From an uncultured Sutterella sp. (GTDB lineage: Bacteria > Pseudomonadota > Gammaproteobacteria > Burkholderiales > Burkholderiaceae_F): a stretch of 43,348 nucleotides of DNA. The stretch lies in the NCBI GenBank assembly GCA_934255515.1, contig CAKQON010000011.1, positions 1 through 43,348 of the forward strand. The letters are read 5' to 3'. The translations under genes were made by a program, and so were the position numbers. Positions 36,106 through 43,348 of this stretch are shown here, piece by piece (the stretch's first letter is position 1; the number at the start of each line of letters is the position of its first letter). Below the pieces are notes generated by a model. The model ran no database searches, was not told where the DNA came from, and saw only the letters and a program-made list of their open reading frames with translations.

Positions 36106-37191
36106 ATGCGTTTTTCCTTCAAGCATCTGATTTTTGCGGCCGCTGCCGCAGCCTACGCTGCCGGCACGGCGCTTCCGGCTCAGGCGGCCGCGTCGAACAC
36201 TCAGGCGGTGAAGACTGCCGCAAAATCGGCAAAGCCCGCCAAGGCGGCGCCTACAAAGGCAACGGCGAAGAAGACCTCCGTCAACCGCCAGAGAGCCTCT
36301 GCGAAGACGGTTGCCATTCAGAAAAAGCGTCCCGTGAAGCGCGCGAAGGTTCACCGCGCCGGCATGTCGCCTTCGCAGGCAACGCTGGCGGGCTTGAGAA
36401 AAACTGAGGATCCCCTGATGCTCGGTAGCTCCGTGGCTTATGTGATGGATCAGGATACGGGCGAAGAACTCGTCGTGAAGAACGCCGACGTGCCGCTTCC
36501 CATCGCCTCCGTCACGAAGCTCATGACGGCGCTCGTGATTGCCGAGAGCGACCTCAGTCTCGATGAAAAGGTGCGCATCACGCGCGAGGACTACGTCCGC
36601 TCGACCGCCCGCTCCAAGATGGCGAACGGCATGCGGATTACCCGCGAAGCCCTCCTCAAGGCCGCGCTCATGTCGAGCGACAACCGCGCCGCGCATGCGC
36701 TCGCCCGCACGTACCCCGGCGGAAAGCGCGCTTTCGTTGCCAGGATGAACGAGCGCGCAGAGGAGCTCGGCATGTCGGACTCCGTTTTTGCGGATCCGAC
36801 CGGGCTCGACAACCGCAACCATTCGACTGCGCGCGATCTCGGCAAGCTCGTCGCCGCCGTCTATCAGTATCAGGAAATCCGGGATGCCTCGACGCAGCCC
36901 GTGGCGAGGATCACTGCGGGGAAGAGGAGCGTTCGTCTCGCGACAACGAACCGTCTCATCGGCGACCCCTCCTGGAAGATCGGCATTCAGAAGACGGGCT
37001 TCACGACCGCTGCCGGCCGCTGCATGGTGGTTCAGAGCGACGTGGGAGAACGCCGCCTCGTGATGGTGGTGCTCGATTCGCCGAGCAACGCCCGGCGCGC
37101 CAACGACATGCGCACGATGCGCGACTATGTCGCGGCGGAAAATCAGTTCAGCCAGGAATTCGCCGCCGTCGCCCCATGGGTGATCTTCTGA
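36106..37191 (+). CDS. pbpG: Serine D,D-endopeptidase (PBP7/PbpG type)
   Basis: Periplasmic S11-family peptidase that cleaves peptidoglycan cross-links. From the ATG at 36106 it has 361 residues. Residues 1-28 are a signal peptide (MRFSFKHLIFAAAAAAYAAG, cleavage near AQAAA). A basic Lys/Ala-rich linker spans about 30-85 and could bind the wall or nucleic acid. The penicillin-binding motifs are SVTK (135-138), SDN (191-193) and KTG (296-298). A long open extension upstream reaches the hrpA end but lacks support. A terminator follows at 37217-37254. Confidence 0.9.
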   Translation: MRFSFKHLIFAAAAAAYAAGTALPAQAAASNTQAVKTAAKSAKPAKAAPTKATAKKTSVNRQRASAKTVAIQKKRPVKRAKVHRAGMSPSQATLAGLRKTEDPLMLGSSVAYVMDQDTGEELVVKNADVPLPIASVTKLMTALVIAESDLSLDEKVRITREDYVRSTARSKMANGMRITREALLKAALMSSDNRAAHALARTYPGGKRAFVARMNERAEELGMSDSVFADPTGLDNRNHSTARDLGKLVAAVYQYQEIRDASTQPVARITAGKRSVRLATTNRLIGDPSWKIGIQKTGFTTAAGRCMVVQSDVGERRLVMVVLDSPSNARRANDMRTMRDYVAAENQFSQEFAAVAPWVIF

Positions 37192-37216
37192 CCTCAGGCC
37201 GGCAATTCGAGATGCA

Positions 37217-37254
37217 AAGCCTCTGCATGGAAAACGTGCGGGGGCTTTCTTTTC
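37217..37254 (+). terminator. Terminator of the DD-endopeptidase gene
   Basis: AAGCCTCTGCA (37217-37227) pairs with TGCGGGGGCTT (37237-37247) over a 9-base loop, with two G-T pairs, then TCTTTT. Confidence 0.75.
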
Positions 37255-37271
37255 GGGGCTGCTCCATGAAA

Positions 37272-37321
37272 GCGGCAAAAGCAAGGCCCGCCGGCTCCGG
37301 AAAGGAGGCCTAAGCGGGCCT
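37272..37321 (-). terminator. Terminator of the iron-sulfur oxidoreductase gene
   Basis: On the minus strand AGGCCCGC pairs with GCGGGCCT (37284-37291 with 37314-37321), followed by TGCTTTTGCC. It lies about 35 bases after the stop of the minus-strand gene. Confidence 0.6.
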
Positions 37322-37356
37322 GAAGGCTGTCAATTTGTGAGGACATATCCCCGGGC

Positions 37357-39378
37357 TCAGGCGCTTTTCGCTTCGTCCGGAATGGCGCCCGCCACAATTT
37401 CGGCAATATCGGCAATGCGCACGTCCTCGGCGTCCTTTCCGCTCACGGCGCGGGCGCTCTCGAGCATCGTGAGGCAGTGCGGGCAGGCCGTGGCGACGGA
37501 TTTGGCGCCGGTTTCCCGGAGCGCTTCAAGGCGGATCACGTTGATGCGCTTTTTGCCGTTCTGCTGATCAGTCCACATCTGGCCGCCGCCCGCGCCGCAG
37601 CAGAAGGTTTTTTCTCCGGCTTCCTGCGGGAAGGTCTTGTTGGGCCGCAGGGCTCCGAGCACCTCGCGGGGCGCTTCGACAATGTGGTTCTGGCGCGCAA
37701 GGTAACAGGGATCGTGCCAGACGGTGAGTTCATCCGTTACGCCGCCTTCGAGCCTGAGCCGCCCCGACGTCATAAGTTCCCGGATGAAGGTCGGATGATC
37801 AATGACGGTGAACTTCCCGCCCTCGAATTCCGGGTATTCGTTCCCGAGCGTATTGAAGCAGTGCGGGCAGGCGGTAAGAATCCTTTCAAACGTATAGTGC
37901 GAGAGGTTTTCAATATTTTCCTGGGCGGCCGTCTGGTAGAGATATTCCTCACCCAGTCGGCGAGCGAACTCCGCGTGGCAGCGCTCTTCGGCGAGGACGG
38001 CGAAGTTGACGCCCGCGGCGTGCAGGATCTTCACCATGCTCCTTGCAATGCGGCGCGCTCTGCGGTCGTAGCTCGCGGCGCACCCGACCCAGTAGAGCAC
38101 GTCGTAGCGTTCGCCTTCCTGAGCCACCGGCACGTCAAGGTCCTTCGCCCAGTCCATCCGCTCATAGGGGTCGAGCCCCCAGGGATTGCCGACGCTCGCG
38201 GTATTTTCAAGCGCAGCGGCGGCGCCCTCCGGAAATTCGCCGGCTTCAAGCGCGAGATGACGGCGCATCTCGACGATGAGGTCGGGCGTCTGAATTTCCG
38301 CCGGACAGGCGCGGGCGCAGGCGCCGCAGGTCGTGCAGGAGAAGAGTTCCTCGTGCGTGACGAGGTCGCCCACGAGCTTCTTCCCGTCGGATTCGCCTGC
38401 CTTCACGCGGTCGCGGAGCTTCATCACGATCGTGCGGGGCTTGAGGGGCGTCCCGGCGCGAACGGCCGGGCAGACATCATTGCATCGGCCGCATTCCACA
38501 CAGGCGTCAAGCGCTGCGCGGTCCGTCCAGCGAAGCTGCGCGACGGAGGAAAGCCCGAAGGATTCCTGCTCCTCAATGTTGTCGATCTTTTTGAGGGCGC
38601 CGTTGAGGCCGGGCTTTCGGACTGCGATCCCCATGGGGGTTCTGTAGAGATGCGCATAGAAAGTAAAGGGGATCGTCGCAATGAAGGCGAGCGCGGCGAG
38701 CCCGTGAATCACCCACAGAATGATGTGCGCGGATTCAAGCGCCGGAGTGCCGGCGCCAGTTGAAAGGAAGAGCTTTGCGAGAAGCGCGCCGACAGGAGAA
38801 AAATTTATCCACTGAGGCTGCTGCACGGCAAGGCGAAGCCCTTCGATCACGTATCCCGAGAGAATGATGAAGGTAAGGCTTGAATAAGCGCAGACAAAGC
38901 GCGCGTCGCGGGGAAGGTCCGAGGGCGTGTACCAGCGGCGGTAGACGCCGAAGCCGATGGCAAGGAGAACCGCCAGACCGGCGATGTCGAGCGCGAGCTT
39001 ATAGAAGAGGTAGACGTTTCCCTTCAGAAACTGCGTTCCGAAGACGTAGTGGCCGACGTCCCAGTCGAGCGTGGCTGTGGCAGTGCCCAGAAAAAGCACG
39101 AAGAAGCCGAGAACCAGAATGGCATGCATGCGGCCCGCCTTGGTTTCGCGGATGCGCGACTGGAGGGCGACTTCGTTGAGAAGGCGATCCCTGCGCCCGG
39201 GGTCGGCGGCGAGCTTGTCGCTGCGGGACTTCTGCCAGCGCCTGACATTGAGGCAGATGCCCCAGGTGCAGAGTGCAATGGTGACGGCGGCGAGGAGGTA
39301 GACGCCGATTTCGCCCCAGAGCGGGACGTTCCAGAAAGCAGGGCGGATGGGAAAGTCCGCGGGCATAGGAGCGGTCAT
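37357..39378 (-). CDS. Membrane cytochrome b / iron-sulfur oxidoreductase fusion
   Basis: A 673-residue respiratory-type protein. The N-terminal half (about 20-245) has five or six membrane spans with His residues of a nitrate-reductase-gamma-like cytochrome b. Two 4Fe-4S clusters follow (C293, C296, C299, C303 and C348, C351, C354, C358). Two cysteine-rich CCG domains end it: C433, C467, C504/C507, and C558, C593-C594, C632/C635 (FCCGAGGGQMW). The layout matches fused HdrD/GlpC-like or ETF:quinone-linked Fe-S reductases (FadF/EtfX type). The first CCG domain reads EERCHAEFARR where relatives tend to have E-C-T-G, so its cofactor site may be altered. No etfAB genes are seen nearby; electron donor unknown. 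Confidence 0.82.
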   Translation of the reverse strand: MTAPMPADFPIRPAFWNVPLWGEIGVYLLAAVTIALCTWGICLNVRRWQKSRSDKLAADPGRRDRLLNEVALQSRIRETKAGRMHAILVLGFFVLFLGTATATLDWDVGHYVFGTQFLKGNVYLFYKLALDIAGLAVLLAIGFGVYRRWYTPSDLPRDARFVCAYSSLTFIILSGYVIEGLRLAVQQPQWINFSPVGALLAKLFLSTGAGTPALESAHIILWVIHGLAALAFIATIPFTFYAHLYRTPMGIAVRKPGLNGALKKIDNIEEQESFGLSSVAQLRWTDRAALDACVECGRCNDVCPAVRAGTPLKPRTIVMKLRDRVKAGESDGKKLVGDLVTHEELFSCTTCGACARACPAEIQTPDLIVEMRRHLALEAGEFPEGAAAALENTASVGNPWGLDPYERMDWAKDLDVPVAQEGERYDVLYWVGCAASYDRRARRIARSMVKILHAAGVNFAVLAEERCHAEFARRLGEEYLYQTAAQENIENLSHYTFERILTACPHCFNTLGNEYPEFEGGKFTVIDHPTFIRELMTSGRLRLEGGVTDELTVWHDPCYLARQNHIVEAPREVLGALRPNKTFPQEAGEKTFCCGAGGGQMWTDQQNGKKRINVIRLEALRETGAKSVATACPHCLTMLESARAVSGKDAEDVRIADIAEIVAGAIPDEAKSA

Positions 39379-39583
39379 TCTTCTTCTTGGTCGAAAATGC
39401 GGGCCGGTCTCACTAACCAGAGTCGAGGCCGGATAAAAACGTCACTTTAACGGGCTTTGTTGAGATGCGCCTGAAGAAGTAAAGGGGAAAACCCTGATAT
39501 TTTTTCAGGGAGATATTTCTGGCACTCAACGAGCGGACAAAAGAAAACCCGCACCACTAGGTCAGTGGTGCGGGTTTCAATTT
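39379..39583. other. Spacer with two terminators downstream of tRNA-fMet
   Basis: No gene seen. On the minus strand, a strong hairpin AAACCCGCACCACT with its complement (39545-39558 with 39564-39577) and TCTTTT ends the tRNA transcript. A second weaker hairpin, CCCTGA/TCAGGG (39492-39510), then TTTTC, follows. The region between this and 39378 presumably holds the promoter of the iron-sulfur gene, but I cannot place it. Confidence 0.6.
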
Positions 39584-39660
<77 letters not shown>

Positions 39661-39694
39661 GTAAATCCGGTCTGCTTCAAAAGCAGAGATTGAT

Positions 39695-39723
39695 ATTATG
39701 CAGACTAAATTCCAGTTTGTCAA
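39695..39723 (-). promoter_or_regulatory. Promoter of tRNA-fMet
   Basis: TTGACA (39718-39723), 17 bases, CATAAT (39695-39700) on the minus strand; start near 39688, about 28 bases before the mature tRNA. The leader contains a hairpin TCTGCTT/AAGCAGA. Confidence 0.85.
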
Positions 39724-39779
39724 GAGCTGCAGAAAAATTAATTGTGCTTTCGCTGTGCACAGATTGTAGAGAGTAAACA

Positions 39780-40140
39780 ACTCTCGACTAAAGTCGAAAG
39801 CTTTATTGTCACCTGCTAAAGCAGGCTCAACATAGGGCTTGTTTACACCAGCCCCTGAGTTATCAGCAGACAACCCAGACGTTGCAGATTCCGACCAGCA
39901 TTGAGGTCGCTGTGCGCTCTGTAACCACAGTTCTTGCAAACAAATCGGTGCTTGTGCCGTGTTCCGATGGCATTGCAATGCGGACAGGTTTTCGACGTAA
40001 AGCGAGGATCCACGAAGATCACTTCGATACCCGCTCGACAGGCTTTGTCCACTATTTTTTGCTGAAGCTCCCTGAAGGGCCAGCGGTGCAGGCGTGCGCG
40101 AACCTTCTGCCTGGCCTCCTCACCTGACTGAAGTCAGATG
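39780..40140 (-). mobile_element. IS200/IS605-type element remnant
   Basis: A decayed element covering a tnpB fragment and hairpins of the type found at IS200/IS605 ends. Downstream of the tnpB stop, two stem-loops with TAAA loops are seen: CCTGC-GCAGG (39812-39825) and TCGAC-GTCGA (39784-39797 including loop). At the other side CTGAC-GTCAG with TGAA loop (40124-40137) may be the left-end hairpin. No tnpA is present. Boundaries are estimates. Confidence 0.6.
39843..40133 (-). pseudogene. tnpB 3' fragment
   Basis: The final 96 codons of a TnpB-family RNA-guided nuclease gene (IS605 OrfB). Readable are VRARLHRWPFRELQQKIV, VDPRFTSKTCPHCNAIG and HRFVCKNCGYRAHSDLNAG. These give the CPHC...CKNC zinc finger and the last RuvC-type Asp in HSDLNAGRNL. 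The frame is closed upstream by a TGA at 40134-40136; the remaining ~300 codons expected are absent, so it is not functional as a nuclease. A separate start codon at 40052 has no ribosome-binding site. Confidence 0.8.
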
Positions 40141-40235
40141 TTTCCTTGCGGCATTTCTATGAATTTGGAGCTTCACGGATCGACCGCATGTCATCACAAA
40201 CATGCAGCCTTCAGAAAGAAGAAAAACTAGATCGT

Positions 40236-40285
40236 TATAATTAGTCGATTTTCCCTGCTTCTGCCCCTCAAGAGGGAGCTGAAGC
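40236..40285 (+). promoter_or_regulatory. pyrD -10 box and leader hairpin
   Basis: TATAAT (40236-40241) without a good -35 box, then a pyrimidine-rich start region. A hairpin pairs GCTTC with GAAGC (40257-40261 with 40281-40285) and, inside, CCCT with AGGG. The leader to the ATG is about 65 bases. E. coli pyrD is regulated by nucleotide-sensitive start-site choice and a leader hairpin; a similar mechanism here is only a guess. Confidence 0.4.
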
Positions 40286-40314
40286 TTTCGTACGCTTACT
40301 TTAAGCCTGAAGTC

Positions 40315-41367
40315 ATGCTCTACAACATTGCCCGGCGCATTCTCTTTTCGATGAACCCCGAGACGGCTCATCACGTCATCATGGCGAACCTCGACTGGGC
40401 GGTCCAGCTCGGTCTCACGAATCTCGTGACGCACATGCCCGATGATGATCCCATTGAAGTGATGGGACTGCGTTTCCCGAATACGATTGGCCTCGCGGCC
40501 GGCATGGATAAGGACGGCGAACGCGTTTCCGCCTTTGGCGGCCTCGGCTTCGGCCACGTTGAGATCGGCACGATCACTCCGCTTGCTCAGCCGGGCAATC
40601 CCAAGCCCCGTCTTTTCCGCCTGATTCCTGCGGGTGGCGTCATCAACCGCATGGGCTTCAATAATGAAGGCGTGGACAAGGTTCTGCAGAACCTTCGTTC
40701 CGCGGATGCCTTCCGTCTGCGCGGTGGCATCCTCGGCATCAATATCGGCAAGAACGCCGTGACGCCGATCGAGAATGCGCTTTCCGACTACGAGAAGTGC
40801 CTCGACAAGGTCTACGATGCTGCGGACTACATTGCCATCAACATCTCCTCGCCCAATACGAAGAACCTTCGTCAGCTCCAGGGCGCCGACGAACTCGAAC
40901 ACCTTGTTTCGGGCATTGTCGCCAAGCGCGAGGAACTGAAGGCAGCGCGCAACGGCAAGCACGTTCCGATCGCTGTCAAGCTCGCCCCCGATCTTGAGAA
41001 CGACGACATTCTGCGCTGCGTCGACACGCTGATTGAAAAGGGCATCGACGGCGTGATCTGCACGAACACGACCATCAACCGCAAGGGCGTTGAGGGTCTC
41101 CTTCACGCCGAGGAAACGGGCGGCCTTTCTGGCGCTCCGCTCCGCGAGCGCTCCACTGCCGTCGTCCGCCTCGTCGCCGAACACGTCAAGGGCGAAATCC
41201 CGATTATCGCCTCGGGCGGCGTCATGACGGGTTCGGATGCCGTCGAAAAGATGGAAGCCGGCGCCAAGCTGGTACAGCTCTTTACGGGCTTCATCTACAA
41301 CGGTCCGAAGCTGGTTGCGGACAGCGTTGAGGCAATTGCCGCCTGGCGCAGGAAGCAGAACGACTGA
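40315..41367 (+). CDS. pyrD: Dihydroorotate dehydrogenase (quinone), class 2
   Basis: Membrane-associated FMN enzyme that oxidises dihydroorotate to orotate with quinone in pyrimidine synthesis. The 350 residues include the N-terminal amphipathic quinone-tunnel helices (MLYNIARRILFSMNPETAHH), GLAAGMDKDG, VEIGTITPLAQPGNPKPRLF, NRMGFNN, INISSPNT with the catalytic Ser of class 2 (178/179), and the FMN-binding C-terminus IIASGGVMTG and QLFTGFIYNGP. The ribosome-binding site is weak. A terminator follows. Confidence 0.96.
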   Translation: MLYNIARRILFSMNPETAHHVIMANLDWAVQLGLTNLVTHMPDDDPIEVMGLRFPNTIGLAAGMDKDGERVSAFGGLGFGHVEIGTITPLAQPGNPKPRLFRLIPAGGVINRMGFNNEGVDKVLQNLRSADAFRLRGGILGINIGKNAVTPIENALSDYEKCLDKVYDAADYIAINISSPNTKNLRQLQGADELEHLVSGIVAKREELKAARNGKHVPIAVKLAPDLENDDILRCVDTLIEKGIDGVICTNTTINRKGVEGLLHAEETGGLSGAPLRERSTAVVRLVAEHVKGEIPIIASGGVMTGSDAVEKMEAGAKLVQLFTGFIYNGPKLVADSVEAIAAWRRKQND

Positions 41368-41398
41368 TTGAAGCGCTTTCAGCGACTATCGTCGGAAG

Positions 41399-41442
41399 GA
41401 GGCGTTCCAGGCATTGAAGAGTGTCCTGGGGCGCCTCTTTTT
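41399..41442 (+). terminator. pyrD terminator
   Basis: GAGGCGTTCCAGG (41399-41411) pairs with CCTGGGGCGCCTC (41425-41437), with two T-G pairs, followed by TTTTT. Confidence 0.9.
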
Positions 41443-41466
41443 ATTACGGAATAAGGAGAACTCATC

Positions 41467-41988
41467 ATGCGGCTTTTTGTTGCGCTCAATCTGCCCGGAA
41501 GAGTCGAACGCGAGCTCTGGGCTTACATGGAAAAGTTGAGAAGAAGCTATCCGAAGGCCGGGCGCTTCAGTCGCCGCGAAAATCTGCACCTGACGCTCGC
41601 CTTCATCGGCGAAGCCGATGAAGGCGCTGCCGGGCGCATCGCATCAGAACTCCTCACTTTGCCGACCTATGCGCTCACAATGGATCTTGCCGGCACCGGC
41701 GTTTTCCGAAGCGGCATTCTCTGGGCAGGACTCATGGAAAAGAATGAGCTCGAAAAAATGAGCCTCGAGGTGCGCGAAGTCCTGAAGCGGCTCGGCATCC
41801 CGTTTGACGCGAAGCCCTTCCGTGCGCACATTACGCTCGCGAGAGACTGGAGAGAACCAGAACCTGAGTTGCTTCCTCAATTGCCGAGAATGACGGGCCT
41901 TCAACCCGGTGTCCTCACGGCGCGACTTTTTGAGTCATACCGGAACGAGCGGGGAGCCGTCTGTTATCGGGCGATTGCCGCCCAATAA
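41467..41988 (+). CDS. thpR: RNA 2',3'-cyclic phosphodiesterase ThpR
   Basis: 2H-phosphoesterase (LigT/ThpR) that opens 2',3'-cyclic phosphates on RNA ends. The 173-residue protein shows both HxT motifs: HLTL (41-44, in ENLHLTLAFIGEAD) and HITL (121-124, in FRAHITLARDW), as well as the N-terminal MRLFVALNLP. An AAGGAG site precedes the ATG. It is convergent with the next gene, only four bases separating the stops. Confidence 0.93.
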   Translation: MRLFVALNLPGRVERELWAYMEKLRRSYPKAGRFSRRENLHLTLAFIGEADEGAAGRIASELLTLPTYALTMDLAGTGVFRSGILWAGLMEKNELEKMSLEVREVLKRLGIPFDAKPFRAHITLARDWREPEPELLPQLPRMTGLQPGVLTARLFESYRNERGAVCYRAIAAQ

Positions 41989-41992
41989 TGAA

Positions 41993-42805
41993 TCAGGGCG
42001 TCACCGCCACGAGACAGCCGGCGCGGGCCTGGGCGGCGTAGAGCTTCAGAACGCAGTGGCGTGTTCCCCGGGCGGTTACATCAGCAAGACCGAGGAGCTG
42101 CCCGGCAGCGCTGAAGACGGGGTAGGAATGCTGGTCGGAGAGAAGGCTTTCCGAATCAATGCAGTAGAGCATGGTGTCGTTGCCTTCCGTGCGTGCGTAG
42201 TAGACGCGGCAGTAGCCCTGTTTTGCAAGGCTTCTCCCGCCGAAGTAAACGAGAAGCAGGAGCGAAATGCTGCTCACGAGGAATACCGCGAACGAACGGA
42301 GCGCGAGCTGCAGGGAGTCCGTTCTGAAAAAGCGCATGAAGAGCGAATAGGAGTGTTCGCGATATTCGTCCAATGACGGGTAGAGCTTCAGCGTCCAGCG
42401 GCGCATCAAATGCCGGTCAGCTTCTCCCGGGTCTTCGGCGATGATGCTGTAGTCGCCGGGACGGGCGTCCTTGCTGGCGCTGATGGAGGCGTGCCAACGC
42501 ATGTCGGAGCGGATGGCGGAACTCGAGAAGCGAAGGGACTCGACTGAGATGGAGGGCGTGATCGGCGCAATGCGGATAAGAAGATTCGAGGCTTTCTGAT
42601 CCGGTAGCGTGCCGGAAATCATTTCTGAGGTGCCCGGGACCAGAGCAATTTCGCCTTCGGGCGCCCGAAGGCCGGCGATCAGCGAATCAAGAGAGGCAAC
42701 GATGCCGAGCAGAATCGCCATGATGGCGCAGGCGGCAAATGCGCGCTTGACGGTGCGCAGTGCTGCTATTGAGCGCGGAAGATTGTGTCCGCGTCCTTTG
42801 TACAT
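41993..42805 (-). CDS. Membrane protein of unknown function
   Basis: A 270-residue protein I do not recognise. An excellent GGGGGAGG ribosome-binding site stands before the ATG at 42805. It has an N-terminal hydrophobic span (about 22-42, AACAIMAILLGIVASLDSLI), an extracytoplasmic domain of about 120 residues (ISGTLPDQKASNLLIRIAPI, then an RWHASISASKDARPGDYSI beta-rich stretch), and a second span at about 165-185 (FAVFLVSSISLLLLVYFGG). A C-terminal cytoplasmic domain of about 80 residues contains VYYARTEGNDTMLYCIDSES and HSYPVFSAAGQLLGLADV. This could be a small sensor or stress membrane protein, but that is a guess. Confidence 0.75.
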   Translation of the reverse strand: MYKGRGHNLPRSIAALRTVKRAFAACAIMAILLGIVASLDSLIAGLRAPEGEIALVPGTSEMISGTLPDQKASNLLIRIAPITPSISVESLRFSSSAIRSDMRWHASISASKDARPGDYSIIAEDPGEADRHLMRRWTLKLYPSLDEYREHSYSLFMRFFRTDSLQLALRSFAVFLVSSISLLLLVYFGGRSLAKQGYCRVYYARTEGNDTMLYCIDSESLLSDQHSYPVFSAAGQLLGLADVTARGTRHCVLKLYAAQARAGCLVAVTP

Positions 42806-43041
42806 TGACCTCCCCCTTATTAGAAACCGCCCGAATGCTAATGCATCGAACGGCCCTTTCCTTCGGTTCGCAAAACAAATGGGCCTGCAACCCTATGCTG
42901 CGGATCGCTGGCGGCAGCGGTTCTACTCCGCCTAAGCCGCTCTCATTCTATGGGGCCTCAGGCAGAGGAGAGAAAAATTTACTGAGTAGTCCGCCTGATT
43001 GGAGGTGATGCGCCGCAACGAAAAGATTTTTTCCTGGACTC
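42806..43041. other. Gap between the membrane protein and the rRNA promoters
   Basis: I see no gene or RNA here. The left side should hold the promoter of the minus-strand membrane protein; I could not locate convincing boxes. Confidence 0.4.
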
Positions 43042-43070
43042 TTGACAAGAACATGCTGGACAAGGATAAT
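43042..43070 (+). promoter_or_regulatory. rRNA operon promoter P1
   Basis: TTGACA (43042-43047), exact 17-base spacer, GATAAT (43065-43070). Start predicted near 43077. Confidence 0.88.
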
Positions 43071-43119
43071 TCGCATCCTTCCGCGGAAACGAGGCGGCAA
43101 AAACAAGTAGCTCTGAATC

Positions 43120-43175
43120 GAAATTAAAAATTCTTTTTACGAGCTCTTGACAAAAGGAAACGACTTCTATAAGAT
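43120..43175 (+). promoter_or_regulatory. rRNA operon promoter P2 with UP element
   Basis: TTGACA (43147-43152), 17 bases, TAAGAT (43170-43175), then a GC-containing discriminator (TCCGATCC), as usual at ppGpp-sensitive rRNA promoters. The AT-rich tract at about 43120-43140 directly upstream is a probable UP element. Confidence 0.88.
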
Positions 43176-43181
43176 TCCGAT

Positions 43182-43348
43182 CCTTCGCTGATCAAACAGC
43201 GAACAGTTCTTTAAAAATCAGATTCAACGAACCGATAAGTGTGAACATCGGAAAGCTTGAGGAGCTCCTGAGGAGCGCCGGAATTTCACGATTCCGGAGA
43301 CTCAAAAATTTTACGAAGTTCGCGCTTATTAAAGCCGAAAGAAAAGAA
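43182..43348 (+). other. Leader of an rRNA operon (16S gene outside window)
   Basis: Contains a boxA-like TTCTTTAAAAAT (43207-43218), then ACCGATAAGTGTG (43231-43243), typical of 16S leaders in Betaproteobacteria. Two neighbouring hairpins follow: GCTCC/GGAGC (43264-43276) and CCGGAAT/ATTCCGG (43278-43297). I see no 16S sequence before the window ends. Confidence 0.8.

Noticed and set aside
40120..41184. 354-codon minus-strand frame
   Set aside because: Antisense of pyrD running into the IS remnant; no domain.

Overview
This GC-rich window looks like a chromosomal core segment of a Betaproteobacterium. Burkholderiales, probably the Sutterellaceae (Sutterella/Parasutterella type), is my inference; no marker here proves the genus. 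The supporting signs are the gmk-rpoZ-spoT gene order, the rph-rdgB-hemW cluster, a glnA-ntrB-ntrC nitrogen operon, a tripartite tricarboxylate transporter with its periplasmic binding protein, and an rRNA leader of betaproteobacterial type at the right edge.

Layout. 1-600: broken IS5-family transposase followed by an AT-rich junction. 770-6012: greB on the plus strand converges on a minus-strand yicC-gmk-rpoZ-spoT operon, with one shared bidirectional terminator between them. 6268-8913: rph, rdgB and hemW. 8914-13651: glnA with a textbook sigma-54 promoter and an NtrC site, a hairpin, then ntrB and ntrC; a gene of unknown function overlaps the end of ntrC. 14359-16016: an RlmN/Cfr-family radical SAM methyltransferase that overlaps a small membrane protein. 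16094-19396: tctA, tctB and tctC on the minus strand, with palindromic operator candidates and a C9 tract. 19731-21280: xthA coupled to a PheC-like periplasmic-binding-fold protein. 21535-23163: a Lys-rich small protein and ornithine carbamoyltransferase. 23277-26300: prlC and folD. 26536-29884: a PAS-containing sensor kinase and a FixJ-type regulator whose reading frame is interrupted by an in-frame stop followed by 43 coding-like codons. 30108-37191: rpiA, yggX, hrpA and a DD-endopeptidase. 37357-39378: a membrane cytochrome/iron-sulfur oxidoreductase fusion. 39584-40140: initiator tRNA and an IS200/IS605-type tnpB remnant. 40315-42805: pyrD, thpR and an unknown membrane protein. 42806-43348: tandem strong promoters and the leader of an rRNA operon whose 16S gene begins beyond the window.

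Most genes are housekeeping: (p)ppGpp metabolism, transcription, nucleotide and one-carbon metabolism, RNA processing. The accessory features are the two decayed mobile elements, the tct transporter and its regulatory sites, the interrupted two-component regulator and several uncharacterised proteins. I found no CRISPR array, phage, toxin-antitoxin or obvious defence system. The most unusual signals are the interrupted regulator, the tct promoter architecture, the tnpB remnant that keeps its terminal hairpins, and the divergent RlmN paralogue coupled to a membrane protein.
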